A stretch of 64,000 nucleotides of DNA from Cycas panzhihuaensis (GCA_023213395.1 CM041465.1:19096001-19160000); one strand, 5' to 3'. Counted from the first letter of the stretch, positions 1 to 13,208 are shown. Made by a program: numbers and translations. Notes: generated from the sequence alone by a model not told the origin.

Positions 1-500
1 TTTTGTTGTGGTTAAGATAAACTTATATTGCAATGATAAAGGTAAAGCGATGGTTCTGATGAGTTGTAATCCCCATTGTGAGAAAGGCCATGGGGAGATA
101 ATAGGATGGAGGTCCTCAGAAGGCAAGTGGATGATGTTAGCGTGTTCTTGGAACCTGTGACAACATTGTGCATAAGCATGGGCATCCTTAAAGAGGGATA
201 GCTAATAGTAACCCATGCAGAGGATCCTTTAGGCCATGGATTGGCCCCCAAAATGGCCTCCACAAATGCCACTATGACATTCATGGAGGATTTGGTTTGC
301 TTCATCAAGGTTGATGTAATGGAGGACTTTGTCAAAAGATCTCTTATATAACACCTCCTCTATGATGAAGTATTGCAAGCGACAGCTCTAATGTGTGAAT
401 TTACCTTATCGTTAGTGTTAGGAGGATATCGTTGCTAGGTGAGGTGTTGTATAATATCCCCATACCATTTACTATCTTCTAATGGATGAGGGGACAAATC
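1..500 (-). pseudogene. pol: G1 integrase, N-terminal zinc-binding region (partial)
   Basis: Minus-strand translation gives WYGDIIQHLT, then RYPPNTN, then LLTKSSITSTLMKQTKSSMN, which follows the pattern of the gypsy integrase start (a WY.DI..YL motif, then the HHCC zinc region). It follows RNase H directly: there is no room for a second RNase H between RH and INT. The catalytic core lies outside the window. Stops break the frame near 345 and 450. The open stretch 12-335 is the longest surviving piece. Confidence 0.6.
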
Positions 501-559
501 TTGGGGGGCCAGGATGGGCTCATCAAGTAACAAATCATTGACTAGAAGGCTTGAGAGAT

Positions 560-1830
560 TCAGGATGGGGGTGTCAACTAGTTGCTCAGTGACTGCCATT
601 TCCTTCTTTAATTTTTTGTTGATGATTTTGAAGTCATATTCTTTGAGGAGGATAGCCTATTTACTCACCCTTATAGTCAAATTAGATCGAGTCAAGAGGT
701 ACCTCCACGAATCAGATTGGATGATCAAATAGGTGGTGTTTCTAAGAAGGTAATGTCTAAACTTCTTAGTTATGGGGACCAAGGATAGACATTCCTTTGC
801 AATAGGAGGGTAGTTTAACTCAACTACCACTAATGTGAAGGTGATGAAATATATAATTCACTCAGTCCTAGAATCATCTTCTTGGGATAATATAGCTCCT
901 AAGGACTAATTGGTAGCTAAGGTATATAGAATGAATGGGCAATCAAAGAGACAGGGTGCTAAGATAGGGGCAGAACTAAGGCTCTTTCGAGCTCTTGGAA
1001 TGCCTCCTAGGCTTTAGAGGACCATATAAATAGGGCCTCCTTCTTCAGAAGGTTAGTTAGGTGCTTGGCATTTATGGAAAAGTCTACCAAAAAATGCCTT
1101 AAGAAACCCAACCTACCTAAAACTGACTTGATTTGATATTATATTTTTGGGGGAGGCACATCAAGAATAAATTTGACTTTGTTAGGGTTAATTTGGATCC
1201 CTTGTTTAGAAATAGGAAAACCCAAGAGCTTGCTGACGATCATGGTAAACATGCATTTGAGTAGGTTCAGGCTAACATGGTATTTGTAGCACCTCATGAA
1301 AATAATACGTAAGTCCACAGGGTGATTGGTCCTCTTGTGGGATAGGCCCATCATGTCATCCATGAAAACCTCAAGGTTTTTGTTTATGAGGTTATAGAAG
1401 ATGAATTATATTGCCCTTTGATAGGTGGCAACTACATTCTTTAATATGAATGGTATTGCCTTATAGGCAGACATGCCTCACATGGTAGTGAAAGCCATCT
1501 TATGATAGTCTTTAAGGGATATTTGGATCTGCTTATATCTGAAGAAGTCATCCATTAAGTACATGACTTCAAAGCCTATTGTTTGATGAATGATTTAATC
1601 AATAAATAACAAGAGGAAGTTATCTTTAGGACATATGTTGTTTATGTCCCAGAAATCAACATAAATCTGAATTGTCCCATTTCTCTCAGCGATGGGAATG
1701 ATGTTGGATACCCACTTGGGGTAATCGATGGAAGTAATTAGCCCTACATTTAGGAGCTTCTCTACTTCCATCTTTACTACAATAGAAAGTTTAAGATAAA
1801 GAGGACATTATTTTTACTGCACAGGGTGGG
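560..1830 (-). pseudogene. pol: G1 reverse transcriptase and RNase H
   Basis: RT starts at about 1830 and its palm lies at about 1130-1700. Visible pieces include VDFWDINN, MAFTT, the catalytic box as FMDD (Y[LIV]DD in the family) at about 1352-1366, DLRIIFMRCYKYHVSLNL, and LLGFPISKQGIQINPNK. The connection region ends in PPPK. RNase H follows at about 560-1000, with YPPIAKECLSLV and the RHYL...SDSWRYLLTR segment. Reading this needs several frame changes and read-through of stops. The aspartates of the DD pair survive, but the enzyme cannot be made. The family reaction is copying element RNA into cDNA and degrading the RNA strand. Confidence 0.8.
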
Positions 1831-3125
1831 CACCTAGAATAGTTGTAAGGTTATGAGTAACAATAGATGGATTTATTCCCTTTATGTTTGAATAGTCCCA
1901 TGTGAAGACATCACAGAACTCTTGGAATAATAGGATGTATTCTTCTATTTCTTTAGGGGTACACTCTGCCCTAACCTTGATGAATTTACCAAGTACAAGG
2001 ATGATGTCCTTAGTGTCCCTTGCATACATGGCATTCCCTTCCTCAATGTGGAGGGGAGCTTGGTCGATTAAAGGGAGTGGAAAAGTGTCAAGCTAATTTA
2101 GGTCAGCTAGAGATGACCCTAAGGTTAAATATTTTTGGAAATCAAGCTTATTGTGACTAGAAGAGAGGTTGGGCATAGAGTCTACTAGATGTTCTAATAG
2201 GGCCTCATCATTCTCAAGGCAATCTATCCCATGGATAGTCTTACTTAACGAAGAGGAGGGATGAGGTAGAAGAGGAATGATAGGTCCATAATAATCGATC
2301 CACCATTCCACATAGTTAAGGACTCCTCAGAGGACTTGGAGGGTGTCCTCCTATGTTGTTGTAACCTACTACATAGAAGGGAAGGTCATTTGGGACCTGA
2401 GTAACAAGTTATAGAGTCATCACAAAAAAAGGCAAGCTCCACATCCTTATCATCTATAGAGGATGACTAAGTTTAAGGAGTGGATGAAGATAGGCTAGAG
2501 TAAGAGCCCACACATACAACAGGAGAAACTATGCATGGCTCATGGGATGCACTGGGAGTGCTATGATCCACTAAAAGAGTCCTATGCTAGGGCTCAAGAC
2601 TAGAAAGGAGTTGGAGGGAGTGCCCCCTACAAATGTTGAGTAGAGAAATGGGATGGGGAGGTTCCTCATATTCATCCTCAAACTCATGGTCACTTATGAT
2701 GGTGAGATACCCATAACTTCCAATACCAATGGGGGTAAAATGAATGAAGTTTGAGGAAGAAGGGAGAGGTTCTTCCTCTTCTTCAGGAGTGTTAGGGATA
2801 TCAATCGAGTAGGTGGTGGAGTGGGCAGACAGATCCTTATTATCCTTGGCTAACTCATAAGCCACCTTATACAATTGATGAGATGATTAGATAGGAGGTG
2901 GTTCCTAGAAAGTAAGCTTTATTTACCCTTTGTGGATGAACATAATTTACCCCTAGCATGATGAACACATGGCTCTCATTTGATCTAGCCATGGGCACCC
3001 TAACAACAGGTTGTGATCCATGTCAACATCGAGGACTACTATATTAGTGAGGATAATTTTATCCTCCAAAGTGAGAGGGATAGAGATTGATCCCAATGGT
3101 GTCTTCTCACTACCATCATAGCCTT
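1831..3125 (-). pseudogene. pol: G1 protease-RT spacer of the polyprotein
   Basis: Minus-strand stretches 1814-2029, 2093-2311 and 2587-2874 match the G3 segment at 39300-40070 in order. The shared blocks are FTPIGIGSYGYLT, IHGID with an acidic ENDEALLEHL, and a block ending FCDVFTWDYSNIKGINPSIV, just before RT. This is the linker that gypsy elements carry between protease and RT fingers. It is acidic and proline-rich, with no catalytic motif. Stops separate the three open pieces. Confidence 0.65.
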
Positions 3126-3129
3126 AACA

Positions 3130-3850
3130 TCACCATGGAACTGGTTTAAGGGCTATTATACCCAATTCTTGCATTATGCATAAGGGCATAGTATTAACAG
3201 AAGAATCATTATCTATAATTATCCTTCTAAGGGTACATTCAAGAGTGTTGATAGAAATAGTGAAGGGGTAGTGCCATTGGCACTTCCTTTCACTTATGGG
3301 TGGGAGGTCTTTAAGGTCAAAAGTGAGAAGGGGCTCCCTATTTGGGGTAACACCCAAAGCATAGAAAGGGACACTGGTTTGATCTAAAGCCTTAAAAAGA
3401 GAGGCACATTGGTTAGGGCAACTTTGTAGATCATCCATCATGGATATTCCTGTAGCCATGGTATAAAGCTCATCAACTATAGAGAATGATTTCTCCTTCC
3501 TGACAGGTTGGGGAAGCACCCTTTAAAAGTTATAACACCTAAGGTAGACGGGAATGGTCTTTGGGACCATAGGGATCTTGGAGGGAAGATTATCTACAAG
3601 GGGGGTATGTTGGGAAGCAGAGGCCTCAATGGCCTTCCTAACCACTTGAGACCTTGTGACATGGCACAAAGGGATGGTCTCAAGCATCTAAATAACTCTC
3701 TTCCCCTTATTTTAGGGGGATAAAAACCAAGAGCAGAAGATGAACCCCTTGCCTCCTTTCCTTTCATTTGTTGGGTAGTAGGGTTAGGGGATCATCCCCT
3801 ATTCTTTGCCCCTTTATCTCGAGTGGGTTGATCTTATTCCCCATCTTTAG
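3130..3850 (-). pseudogene. pol: G1 aspartic protease
   Basis: The open stretch 3130-3519 contains KSFSIVDELYTMAT, a proline-rich middle, and near its end IIIDNDSSVNTMPL. The last is the retropepsin active site (D-[TSN]-G-[AS] in the family) with the glycine changed to aspartate. The same block in G3 reads IVDNGSFVNAMPL and in G2 VIIDEGSSINMIPL. The protease would mature the Gag-Pol polyprotein in the virus-like particle. The lost glycine and surrounding stops make this copy inactive. Confidence 0.75.
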
Positions 3851-3869
3851 GAAAAGGATCGTGGTAAAT

Positions 3870-5995
3870 GGGTTGGTCTAGGTTAGGCCTAGACACCCAT
3901 TTAGGAGAAGAATCACATGGTGGGGTAAGCTCGGGGTGTTGCACCCAATATTATGAATCTTCATGAAGGCACTCACCATGGACAAGGCACCACTTCTTCT
4001 CAAGTGAGGGTTTTTCCCCATTGCTTGAGGAGTTTAGGTGTTTTTATCTTTAAGCATCATGGCTTGGGATGCTTGAGGGACAAGCCTATGAGAATCTAAA
4101 GGTGGTTGAGAGAGTTGGGGCTTTACCTCCTTCATCATTCATTTAAATGAATATATGGTAGAAGTTAGGGGATCTAAGGTCTTTTCTGTTATGTGTATAG
4201 AAGGCCTTAGAGGTTGTTGGGGTCATTCGTCATATGATGGAGGGAGTGCCTCACATTATTGCGACAACCTAATAGGCTTTTTGAGAATTGCATAGAACTG
4301 AATAGCCTCAAGTGCTAAGCATTTTGCTATGGTAGACTCACATATTATTGCCCCCATTTTGAGTACTTTGACATGGACTTCAGGACAGAGGGCATTCGTA
4401 AAATGCCCATCTTCAATTCCTTAGGTGTTATAGCCTTTATGGAATGGAGGAGGTCATGAAAATACCTAATAAAGTCACAATTCATTTCATTGTGACCTTA
4501 TTTAAGGGAGAGTAGGGCTTTGATCCCACTCTTGAAGGGATGAGCTACATTAAAGTAGTTGATGAACTCATCCACATGTTACTAGAAGGAGTGGATTGAA
4601 TGGGTAGGGAGATGATAGAACCATTTAATGGTGGCTCCATATATAGAATGAGGAAATAATTTTATTAGTATGTGGCCATAAGCCTAATAATCGATACATG
4701 CCATGGAGAAACTCTTGATATATTCAGTTGGGTCTTGTGATGAGGTACCATCAAATTTGTATACCTCAATAGGGTGAGGTAGTAGGTTAGTCCTAATTAC
4801 CTTGATGGATAATAGGGTTGACCTATAGTCAATAAGGGGATGAACCCTAGGTTGGATTAAAGGGTCAACTAAAGATAAAGGAAGAGGAAAATATGGATAC
4901 TTAGGTCCTCCTTATGGGGTTTGAACATATGAGAGATATGAGTTCCCACCTGGTTGGTGAGAGGGAGACATTCTAGTTGGATAGGAAGGAAATGGGTAAG
5001 ATGTGCTCACTCCACCATAAGGGTATGCCCCTTATTGTAAGGTCATATAAGAGTATGGGCCTTGAGGAGGGGTGGACCCTCCTCGTGAAGACATTATATA
5101 TGGATTAGAACATGAAGATGAAGAGGGTGGATGAAACATAGGGTTTTGCCCAAATGGACCACTTATAAGAGGTGCGACTCCATAAAGGTATAGAAAATCC
5201 ACCCCATAAACTGGAAGAGGATTTCCCTTTCCATACCCCCAAGATTCGAACATATACCCTAAAGACATGTAAAGGGTAGGGTCCATTAGTTATTGACGAG
5301 GATGCACAGGGATGGGTCCCATATGGCCTAAAGATTAGGGAGGTGAAGGTCCCCTAGGTCACATGAGAGGAGCATGAACCACAGTTGGTTGAGGTATGGT
5401 CACCTGATTTGGGAGGGGTATTCTCAACCCAATTTGAGATGTGAGTATATCCTAAATAACCCCTTGGATAAGAACATCCTATTATGACCATGGATATGGG
5501 TTGAGAGGAATCGGAAGGTGTAGATGTGGAAGAGGATGATGCCATGCTATGAAGGATGCTTTTAAGCCACTTAGGAGGTGGTTGGGTACTTGCAACTTGG
5601 AAGAATTATTATAATACCTCTATGACATCTTTGGGAGGGGTTCCCGCTTGATCATATGAGGTGGAAGGCTCTTCATATGAGGTAGGACTTGCAGGTTAGT
5701 CTTCATGGGAATTATCAGTAGAGTGATAGTACTCTGTAAAAGTAGTTGCAACTATGTCGTGTGTGGGAAATTGATGATAATCTAGGTGCTCTTGGTCACC
5801 CTGGTAGAAGATGGGATCATTGCCCTCTTCAATGGGATCTTGGAGGGAAGTTGAAACTTGAGCTTAGGTTTTAGAAACATGGGCATGGTATGCTCATTCT
5901 GATGGGTATCCCTCCATCACAGATTCAGAATTAGATAAGGGGATGAAAGAATATAAAGACTCTTCTAAGATAGGGGGGAGACCTCATAAGTAACA
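3870..5995 (-). pseudogene. gag: G1 gag (capsid and nucleocapsid)
   Basis: The N-terminal part (about 5300-5990) matches the G3 gag N-terminus, with LPPILEESLYSF, IEEGNDPIFYQGDQ and YEEPSTSYDQAGTPP. The piece 5032-5286 carries PVYGVDFLYLYGVAPLISG, matching PVYGVDLLHPYGVAPPTGG in G3. The capsid region (about 4300-4760) has SFSMACIDY, LIKLFPHS, KWFYHLP and INYFNVAHPF. The nucleocapsid knuckle at about 3945-4005 retains KKWCLVHGECLHEDS, a CX2HX4H pattern whose final Cys position is a stop. Gag would package element RNA; this copy is broken throughout. Confidence 0.75.
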
Positions 5996-6157
5996 AGAGA
6001 AACATCACATTCATATCTCATCCAAAATCAAAGAATGAACAAGGACAAATAAAATGGTAGAGGCATTAGGGGTTGCCCAACAAACCTAGGAGGTATAGAA
6101 AGAAAAGATAGACAAACGTTAATACAAAGGGAGCTATAGTGTTCCCTTACTGATGGT

Positions 6158-6176
6158 TCCCTAGTATGGTCACCTG
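6158..6176 (-). other. G1 primer-binding site
   Basis: On the minus strand GGTGACCATACTAGGGAA lies one base inside the inner LTR boundary. It matches the G3 site (TGGTGACCATACTGGGGAC) with the first T changed to A. The tRNA is not the initiator Met used by the copia elements here; I cannot name it with certainty. Confidence 0.7.
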
Positions 6177-9100
6177 TGGAAGCATGCCCTTAGGGTGTCA
6201 TTATGGATAAGGTCCTCTAAATAAACACGAAGGGTATAAAAAGGCCTAGAGACCTTGAAGAAAGGATAGGTCACTCTTAAAGGGCATCTGTGCATCAAAA
6301 CATATGCTCAAGGACCTATAAGTAGCGTAATAACCTTCTCTTCCTTCTAAATATATTTCTTGGTTTAAATTAGGCAATGAGATGTCTTCGGGTAGCTAAG
6401 TATCCTAATGAGAGCTCTCTTATCCTTAAAGAGAGAGAAGAGGGGCTAAACCTCCTTTTAGAAAAGGAGGCAAGCAAAGAAGGAGAGGAGTGGTAGCAAG
6501 GTGAGAGGCAGTGTTGATAAGCCTACTCAAAGTCTAGAAGTTTATCAAAAAGGGGGTAGTATCTTAAGTGCTAAGGTTTCAAGAAGAAGACAATGTTTCC
6601 ACCATCTAAGGGGCAACCAAGTTGCAATCTCTTCTTGAGTGATAAGAAGAGCAGGATGTTGATAGTGTGCAATGGAAAGAAGGGTTGAGAAAAACTATGA
6701 GTATGTCATAGCGACTAGGTTATGAAGCCTTCTCAGGTTTCTAAAAGGAATGGGATGATCTTTAGATTTATGTTTGCTATGTTGTAAGGTGCAATTTGGT
6801 CTTGTTTATGCAAGTTTGTAGTGGCGTTTTAAACTCATATAAAGATGGTTGCTACCAAAGAAATAAAATATGCAAAAGACCAAAACAAGCATGTAAAACA
6901 AGTATATAAAACAAGTATGCGACTCTTTCCCTCTTTGGTCCCCTCACTTTCTTCTACCTCTAAATGAATGCAATGAAGGCTAAAGGTATGGGAGGAGGAA
7001 AGGGAAAGGTTTGACATAAGGTGTTGCCTTACATAGGTATGCCTCCTCTTTAGTAGGAGGAGGATTGGATTCTTTAGGAAATGAAGAATCTAATAAATGT
7101 TTCCTAAAAATGTATGCAAAACAAAAAAGACTTTCAATTCTTTCTTTTATTTTTCTTGATTTATGAAACCAAAGAGGTGGAATGGAGGGAAAGAAAGAAG
7201 TGAAAGAGTGCATGAGGAAGAGTGCACCTATTTATGACATTTGGTGCCATGCTTCATTGTGCCCCTTTTCACTGCTCTTTGCAATGCATCCCTATGAGTT
7301 GTCAGTACTTTTGTTTCCATACTTATCATAAAATTTGTTGGAGTTTGAGGAAGGGGCTTCCTTACCTTCCCCTAACCTCCAAATGGGGCTTACTTACCAT
7401 CCCTAAGTAAGGAATAATAAAATGGAGAAGCAGAAACAAAATAGAAATAAAACTTGAAACAAATGGGATGTTACCTTTTTGCAATATGTTACTTGATTTA
7501 TAAAAACAGTCTCCAACTTATAACACAAAAGAAATAAGACTTCCCATAAGTAAGATATGTATATATAGATATGCTTCTTTGATAAAATATGTTATTATGT
7601 CAATTTATAAATAAAAGGAGGAATAAATATAGTGTCATATGTTTCTTATTTAGTGATGTTTATGTGTGTACAACAATCACAACATATATAAGAGGAGAAG
7701 AAAAAGAGATGTTGCCTTAAGATGGCAAGCTCCTCTAAATAGTGATAGATCCCTACGAGTTGCAGATAACTCACTTGGTTAGGGTTTGCAAGCAAATACA
7801 AAGTCAATTGGTATGTGTGTAGGCCTCACAATGAACAAAAATCCTAATCCAATAGTGGAATATAAGAAAGGCACCTAAAAGCATAGGGGAGGTGATTACC
7901 CAAGTGAGAGGTAGCTTTAAGAGTCAGAACTCTAGCCTATGGACCTCTTCACAAGCTCCCTTGGCTTCGTTTGGCTTCCCTACTTTCATAGGCTAGTAGA
8001 TTTGATGTGTGGAGGACAAGTAGAGTAGTGAAAAGAAGGTGTTGCCTTCTTGTATTAGGTTAAAAATGGCCCACAATCAATACAAAATCAATCTAAAGTA
8101 CATATCTAGGGTCACACACCTAAAAATAGTAAGGAATAAATCACAAAAAGAGAGATTCTTACAAGGAAAAATTAGAAAAAATGGATTTACCATATAAGAT
8201 TGATGACTCTAGGTGAAAAGTAACAATGGAGGAGAGGAAACCTCCATTTTATGAAGGAAAGAAAGAGATCTCTTGCTATTTGATCGATTGGAAGGCCCTC
8301 CTTGATTAGCTTGGATTGCTCTTAGGTTGTCTTCTCTTTGCTTATGGAAGAAACCTACAAATTGTTTGTGTTTTGGACAGGTGGAAGAGAGTTGGAGAAG
8401 AGAAACTTAGAGAAGAAGCTTAAAGAGAGCCAAAAGTTGGTGATTGATTGATTATTCATACCCCAAATAAATTCAAATTTAGGGTTATATTCATTTATGG
8501 AGGCCCTGAGGCCATTGGGGCCCAATTTGGGTAAGTTCCAAGGTGGAATAGTGCATTGTCTAGCCATAATTGCCAGAACTAGCCATTTTTTGTTGTGGCA
8601 AACCATATAACAGTCGCACTATAAAATTATTCATGGCACCACTAATATATTAGCGACACTAGTAACATATTAGAAGTGTGTAATAATTAGAGTGGGGTGG
8701 ATAAAAATGGTTGCAAGGTAGCAAAAGGAACACAGAATAATAAAATATAAATAATAAAAGGGTAAGAAAGAGGGAGTAAACCCTGGAAGGGGCCTGGAAC
8801 TCATTACTAGGGGTCTATGCACTAACCTAAGGCTACTCTATATGCTGACAACTAATAAAAACATGTGACAAAGTTACCCAATGGGGTTAGAACCTCGCAA
8901 AAATGATGATAATCAAGGTGCTAAAATATAAAGGGAGGCTAAGCAATGAATCCTAATGAGGTATATGGGGAAATCTTGTAATAAGCAAGCAATGAATGTA
9001 CACCTATCCATTGAAACTCTCAATAAACTACCTTAGATAGATCAAGGGTTAGATAAGGTAGAGAGAAGGAGATGAAGATGTAATAAAGTAGATCAACATG

Positions 9101-9375
9101 CATGTAAGTCAGGCTACAGAGGCCCATAAGTACCTATAGCTGGAAGGGAGATCACTTGGGAGCTATTATGCCATTGGAATGAAGTCCTAGTCATCATATG
9201 TAGAGTGTCATGCATAGGCAAGCTAACCAAGCAAATCAATCAAGAACTCAAGTAGCCATGCAAACATCATATACTACAATAATTGTAAAAACATGACAGA
9301 GTGCAAGAGATAAAATGTATACCTAGTTATACCTATGTAATGGTATCCCAATCCATTCCCAATTGCCAGAAAATA
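6177..9375 (-). repeat. G1 5' LTR (about 3.2 kb)
   Basis: The inner end (TGGA at 6177 on plus, TCCA on minus) abuts the primer site. The outer end is set by alignment with the first ~60 bases of the G3 LTR: GGTATACNNNNATCC-like blocks at about 9315-9360, then a TATTTTC start (TG changed to TA) at 9375. A weak TATA-like TATAA on minus lies at 8485-8489, about 890 bases into the LTR, a distance similar to those in G2 and the 9376-10672 fragment. It is AT-rich and has only short chance ORFs. No partner LTR is in the window, so the outer end is an inference. Confidence 0.6.
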
Positions 9376-10672
9376 ATTACCATATAAAATAAGTGAAATA
9401 ATATCAATAGACACCAAAAGGCCCCATTGAGGACTTTTAAGAGCTAGAAAAATAACATAAGGAGGCCAAAAGGAGGAGATAAAGTAAGAAAATAAGTTAG
9501 ATCATGAGAGAATAATGTTAGAAATGTAATAATAGGAGAATGAAGATCACCTTATATATGTTGAGTGTCAATCAATAAATGGCCATTGGCCATTGGCTTC
9601 AAGCTCTAAGGAAGAAGGATCCTCAAATCACTTAAATGACACCACTTACATAACTCATTCTCTCCAAATCTACACCTCTTAATATGAATGGCTTTAGAAA
9701 AAATCTAATAGCAATTGAATAACACTCTATTACATAAATATTTTTTTCACATTCTCATAGAATGGGGAGTTATTTATAGATAAACAAGGGTGGAATTGAG
9801 ACTTATTATTTTAGTAAAATTGTAGGCCAAATCCATAGACCAATGGTCAAGGGTTTAAAAGTGAATTAATGCCTTATTGATAGGTATTAGATTAAAAATT
9901 CTAAAGGATGGGACTAGTCTAAGATTTATCTTAAAATTATAGACTAAAACACATAGTTTTTGACCTATTAAAGGTGAGGGAAAGTAGGGTGGGAATTGCG
10001 TATTAACTCCTTGCCCCCTCCCCCCAACCCCTAAGATCCATCATTAATTTTGATAGAAAAAGGTAGAAAAATATCACAATTTTATAATAGAGCATCTTTA
10101 CACTATTTTAATTTTTAAAATAGTACATGTTATATCATTATGAATTCTTAAAGGTGCATGATACCCTATTGTAAATTTTAACATTGGATATAATGTTTGG
10201 CCATTGATTTTTCAATGGAGTGAAATGCATTGTTATAAAATTTATAATATGACATAATACATCGTTGTAATTCATAACAATGTAAGATGTCCAACTCTAA
10301 ATATTATAATAGGGTAAGGCTTAATTATGGTGTGAGCAAGAACAATTAAAAATAAAGAATTAAGCCCAAATTAAAGGTGTAATGAGTGATAAGGATGATT
10401 AATAAAGGATGGAAAGAGTCCTAGAAGTGCTTTTAGAGGTATTAAAGGGTTTTTTTTAAACATATAAGGCTTAGGTGGGTAATTTTATTATGCCATTAAC
10501 AAATTCCAAAATCATCATATGTTGAGTTACTCACATACTTGTCACTAAATCATAGATAAATGCTATTGGAATATGTAAAAAATCTTGAAATTAAATTGAA
10601 ATAAAATAGATAAATATATACCTAACTTACATATGTCGTGATGGATATTGGAGTCTTGATTTTTTAGAAATA
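9376..10672 (-). repeat. LTR fragment of an older gypsy element (assigned to G4)
   Basis: Read on minus from 10672, the sequence starts TATTTC and after ~45 bases has GTAAGTTAGGTATAT, aligning with the G3 LTR start (GTAAGTATAGGTATGT at the same distance). A TATA box lies ~890 bases in. The fragment ends where the G1 LTR begins, so G1 probably inserted in it. The start motif and spacing support a related LTR, but the rest is too diverged to align by eye. No coding potential is visible. Confidence 0.4.
9771..9779 (-). promoter_or_regulatory. TATA box of the G4 LTR fragment
   Basis: CTATAAATA on the minus strand, followed by an AC-rich start-like stretch. Its position about 890-900 bases inside the inferred LTR start matches the TATA position in G2 and approximately that in G1. 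Confidence 0.4.
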
Positions 10673-10943
10673 ATAGGGGGATCATTTTTTTCAAGAAAAA
10701 ATGAGGCTTGTAAACGAGGATATACAAGCCTTAAAAAATTGTGGTAAATCACTAAACTGGAGTGAATGAGAAATGGAAGTTGTAAAATGCCATAACATAT
10801 AAGAAAAAATAAGATCAAATAAAAGAAACAACATGAGAAACACACATTAAGTAATTATTTAAATGATAAATAGAAAAAAATATAAAAAAGTATAAAAATA
10901 TATTCATTTATACTAAACTATTTAATGAGAAAAAACTACCTAC
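10673..10943. other. Unassigned AT-rich stretch, left flank of G2
   Basis: Contains no recognisable domain. It ends with CCTAC (10939-10943), the left target-site duplication of G2. If the G4 reconstruction is right this is internal sequence of G4 next to its 3' LTR, though no polypurine tract is visible on the minus strand at 10673. Confidence 0.4.
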
Positions 10944-13208
10944 TATTTCACCAAAACCTAGCCTTCTTATTGATCTTCATCACTTTTAATAGGTTTCTTG
11001 TATATTTCATGAGAGAATGTTTGATTTAATTTTATTTCATATACATTACGCCATGTTTTGATGAAATGTTATATTAATTTAATTGATAATGTATGTTCAA
11101 TGATGGTGGATGTATTATTATGCTATCGCCTATCAATGAGTGATAACTATGGCATTAAATTCTTTTATGTCATGATCATTCTAATTCATTTTTTCTTTAA
11201 AACATCATATTTCTTATTTTTATCTTGATTTCATCCTTAGATATTTTTTTGATTAATTTTTAGGCTTGTGCTTATTGTTTTCATTCTTTTTAAGCTATTT
11301 TCCTCATTAATAAAGTCATTTGTGCTAAATTTTATTAAAAAAAAATTATTTTTTAACTTTTTAATGAGTCATTTTATCTTATAATTTATCGTGTTTTTGG
11401 TCCTACCAAAAATATGATTGATCCCATTTTTAGAAGAAAGTTGTGTTTTTTGTGGTTCCAAAAATGTGACTGATCATGTTTTTGACTATCATGCATGTAA
11501 AAGTCTTCTAACACACTAATTTTTTGCATGCCATCACCTAGATTTGATGGAAACCTATGGCTTTCATGCCTAGAATGCATGCAAACCCTATTATGATATT
11601 TTTTTCAAAGTTTATGACCTTAGAGATCAAGTTTGGAGGTGTTTCTTAAGATTTTTTAGAGAATATTACTATTGTTTCTTAGAAGACTATTTTTGGAGTA
11701 AATGGTAAAGTCAAGAGAAGATTTTAAAGCTTTGGTTACTGCTTTGGTGATACTCAGATTTCAATGGTTGGTGTTTCTCAAAATTCTTAGTTTCTTATAA
11801 AGTTTTTAGCTTCAAACTTCTCATTCTTGGTAAGGTCTTTCCTATTGTGAATTCTTATAAATCTTCTATTCTTTTATGATTGTTTGTGCTCAAAAATCTT
11901 CCCTTTCTTCTTGGTGATATTTGAAGTCTCTTTATACTTATTTTTTACCTTGGGAATTTGGCTAAAAGTTCTACCCTTTATGGGATAAAAAGGTGATAGA
12001 CTATTATGAAGGATACTCATCTCTTCATTGAAAAAATAGTTACTCTTTCCCATTCTTCTATAGCTGTCCAAATCCCTAAGAGGCTTGCTTTTATCTTGAC
12101 TTGATTATGGTTGTAGTTGAGCTTATTATTCTTGTTTATCTTATTCCTTTATTAGTTTAAAGGAAGAGTTGATGTAGTTTGATCATATGAAAAAAGGGAA
12201 GCCATTCTAAGGTAGGAACTCATTAATAGTAAGAAAGTACAAAAAAATTGCTAGTATTATTCTTGTTTGGCTTCATCCTTTCATTGTTCTCATGTTTTAA
12301 AAGGAAATTTGAATATATAAATGATATGTCTTTGATTTAATAAGATCATATGAGATTCAAGGATCCTTTAGTGTCTAAAAGACTCCATTCATGATAGAAT
12401 CTCTCCATTCTATGGTTTATTGCTTATTTATAGATGATGACTTAGTTATGATTGATTGCATGTAACTTTATGATCTAAATATCAATCATTATAGAAAAAA
12501 TAAATCTTTAAAATCTCTCTTTTTTATCTTATAAGAATTCTCCAAAATGAAGATAACATGTAATTAGAATGAAAACTTCACGTAAACATTGCATGTTATT
12601 GAATCTCTTGGTGATTTTCATATATAGTTTTATTTCATACTAGTTTGTTACTCATTAAAAAGTGTATATTGCATCTAAAGGAAGTAGTTTCATGCTCATT
12701 TTAGTGTGCTTCATCTTTAAAAAAATAAAGCTACATTACATACATAGTTAGCTTTTTTATTTATGTGTTGAAAAGAAGATGTATAAATCTTGTAGTTTCA
12801 TTGATTATTCTTGTGATTTTCATTTTATTTAAAATGAAAATCAAACACACAAAAACTCACTTAGCCCTTCTCCTTCATTTTAGTAAAACTCAAAAGGTTG
12901 AAAGAATAGGAGGAAAGGAGTCCCTAGGAAGGATATAAGAGACATTATTAGTGTAATCCTAAACTTAGAACTCCTTCATCTAATTATGTAGGCTAATGGA
13001 TTCAATCACCTCTTTACGTCCTAGGCTTTCATTGCTTTATTCATACCTTTATTAAATAGAATAATCAAGTGCAAACTTATTCTTAGGAGTTAGCAAAGGT
13101 AGTCCCTTTAGTTCTCTTAGTCTTCTTATCTCTTAGCTTAGACTTAAAATAAAGGAAACATATCACTAGTTAGGAGATAATTGGTTTAGGTCCAACTAAA
13201 GTATGCTA
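10944..13208 (+). repeat. G2 5' LTR (2265 bp)
   Basis: Aligns along its length with 24167-24999 joined to 31865-33326. It starts TATTTCACC (TGTTTCAC in the 3' copy) and ends TGCTA (TGCCA in the 3' copy). It shares its first bases with the G3 LTR (TGTTTC). A TATA box lies about 850 bases in. The downstream part ends with an AGACTTAAAA...GGAAACATATCACTAG block that is nearly identical in both copies. Confidence 0.9.
11796..11802 (+). promoter_or_regulatory. TATA box in G2 5' LTR
   Basis: TATAAAG within a T-rich setting; the same box is kept in the 3' LTR just right of the C1 insertion (about 31886-31892). Its place 852 bases into the LTR fits the U3/R boundary of a 2.3 kb LTR. Confidence 0.45.

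Larger units (their letters stand above)
1..9375 (-). mobile_element. G1: decayed Ty3/gypsy LTR retrotransposon, 3' end outside window
   Basis: Read on the minus strand, the order from right to left is LTR (6177-9375), primer site, gag, protease, RT, RNase H and integrase zinc domain. The left edge of the window cuts the integrase. Protein similarity to the younger copy G3 is clear in gag, in the protease and in the segment before RT. Every domain carries stops and frameshifts, mostly TAG/TAA/TGA where CAG, CAA, CGA or TGG is expected, so the copy is dead. The 3' LTR and TSD are not in the window, so the insertion cannot be bounded on the left. The right end adjoins an older LTR fragment, which suggests G1 inserted into it. 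Confidence 0.85.

Noticed and set aside
10673-10700. Polypurine tract next to the G4 LTR fragment
   Set aside because: The G run (TAGGGGG) is on plus; for a minus-strand element the purines should be on minus, so it does not support the boundary.
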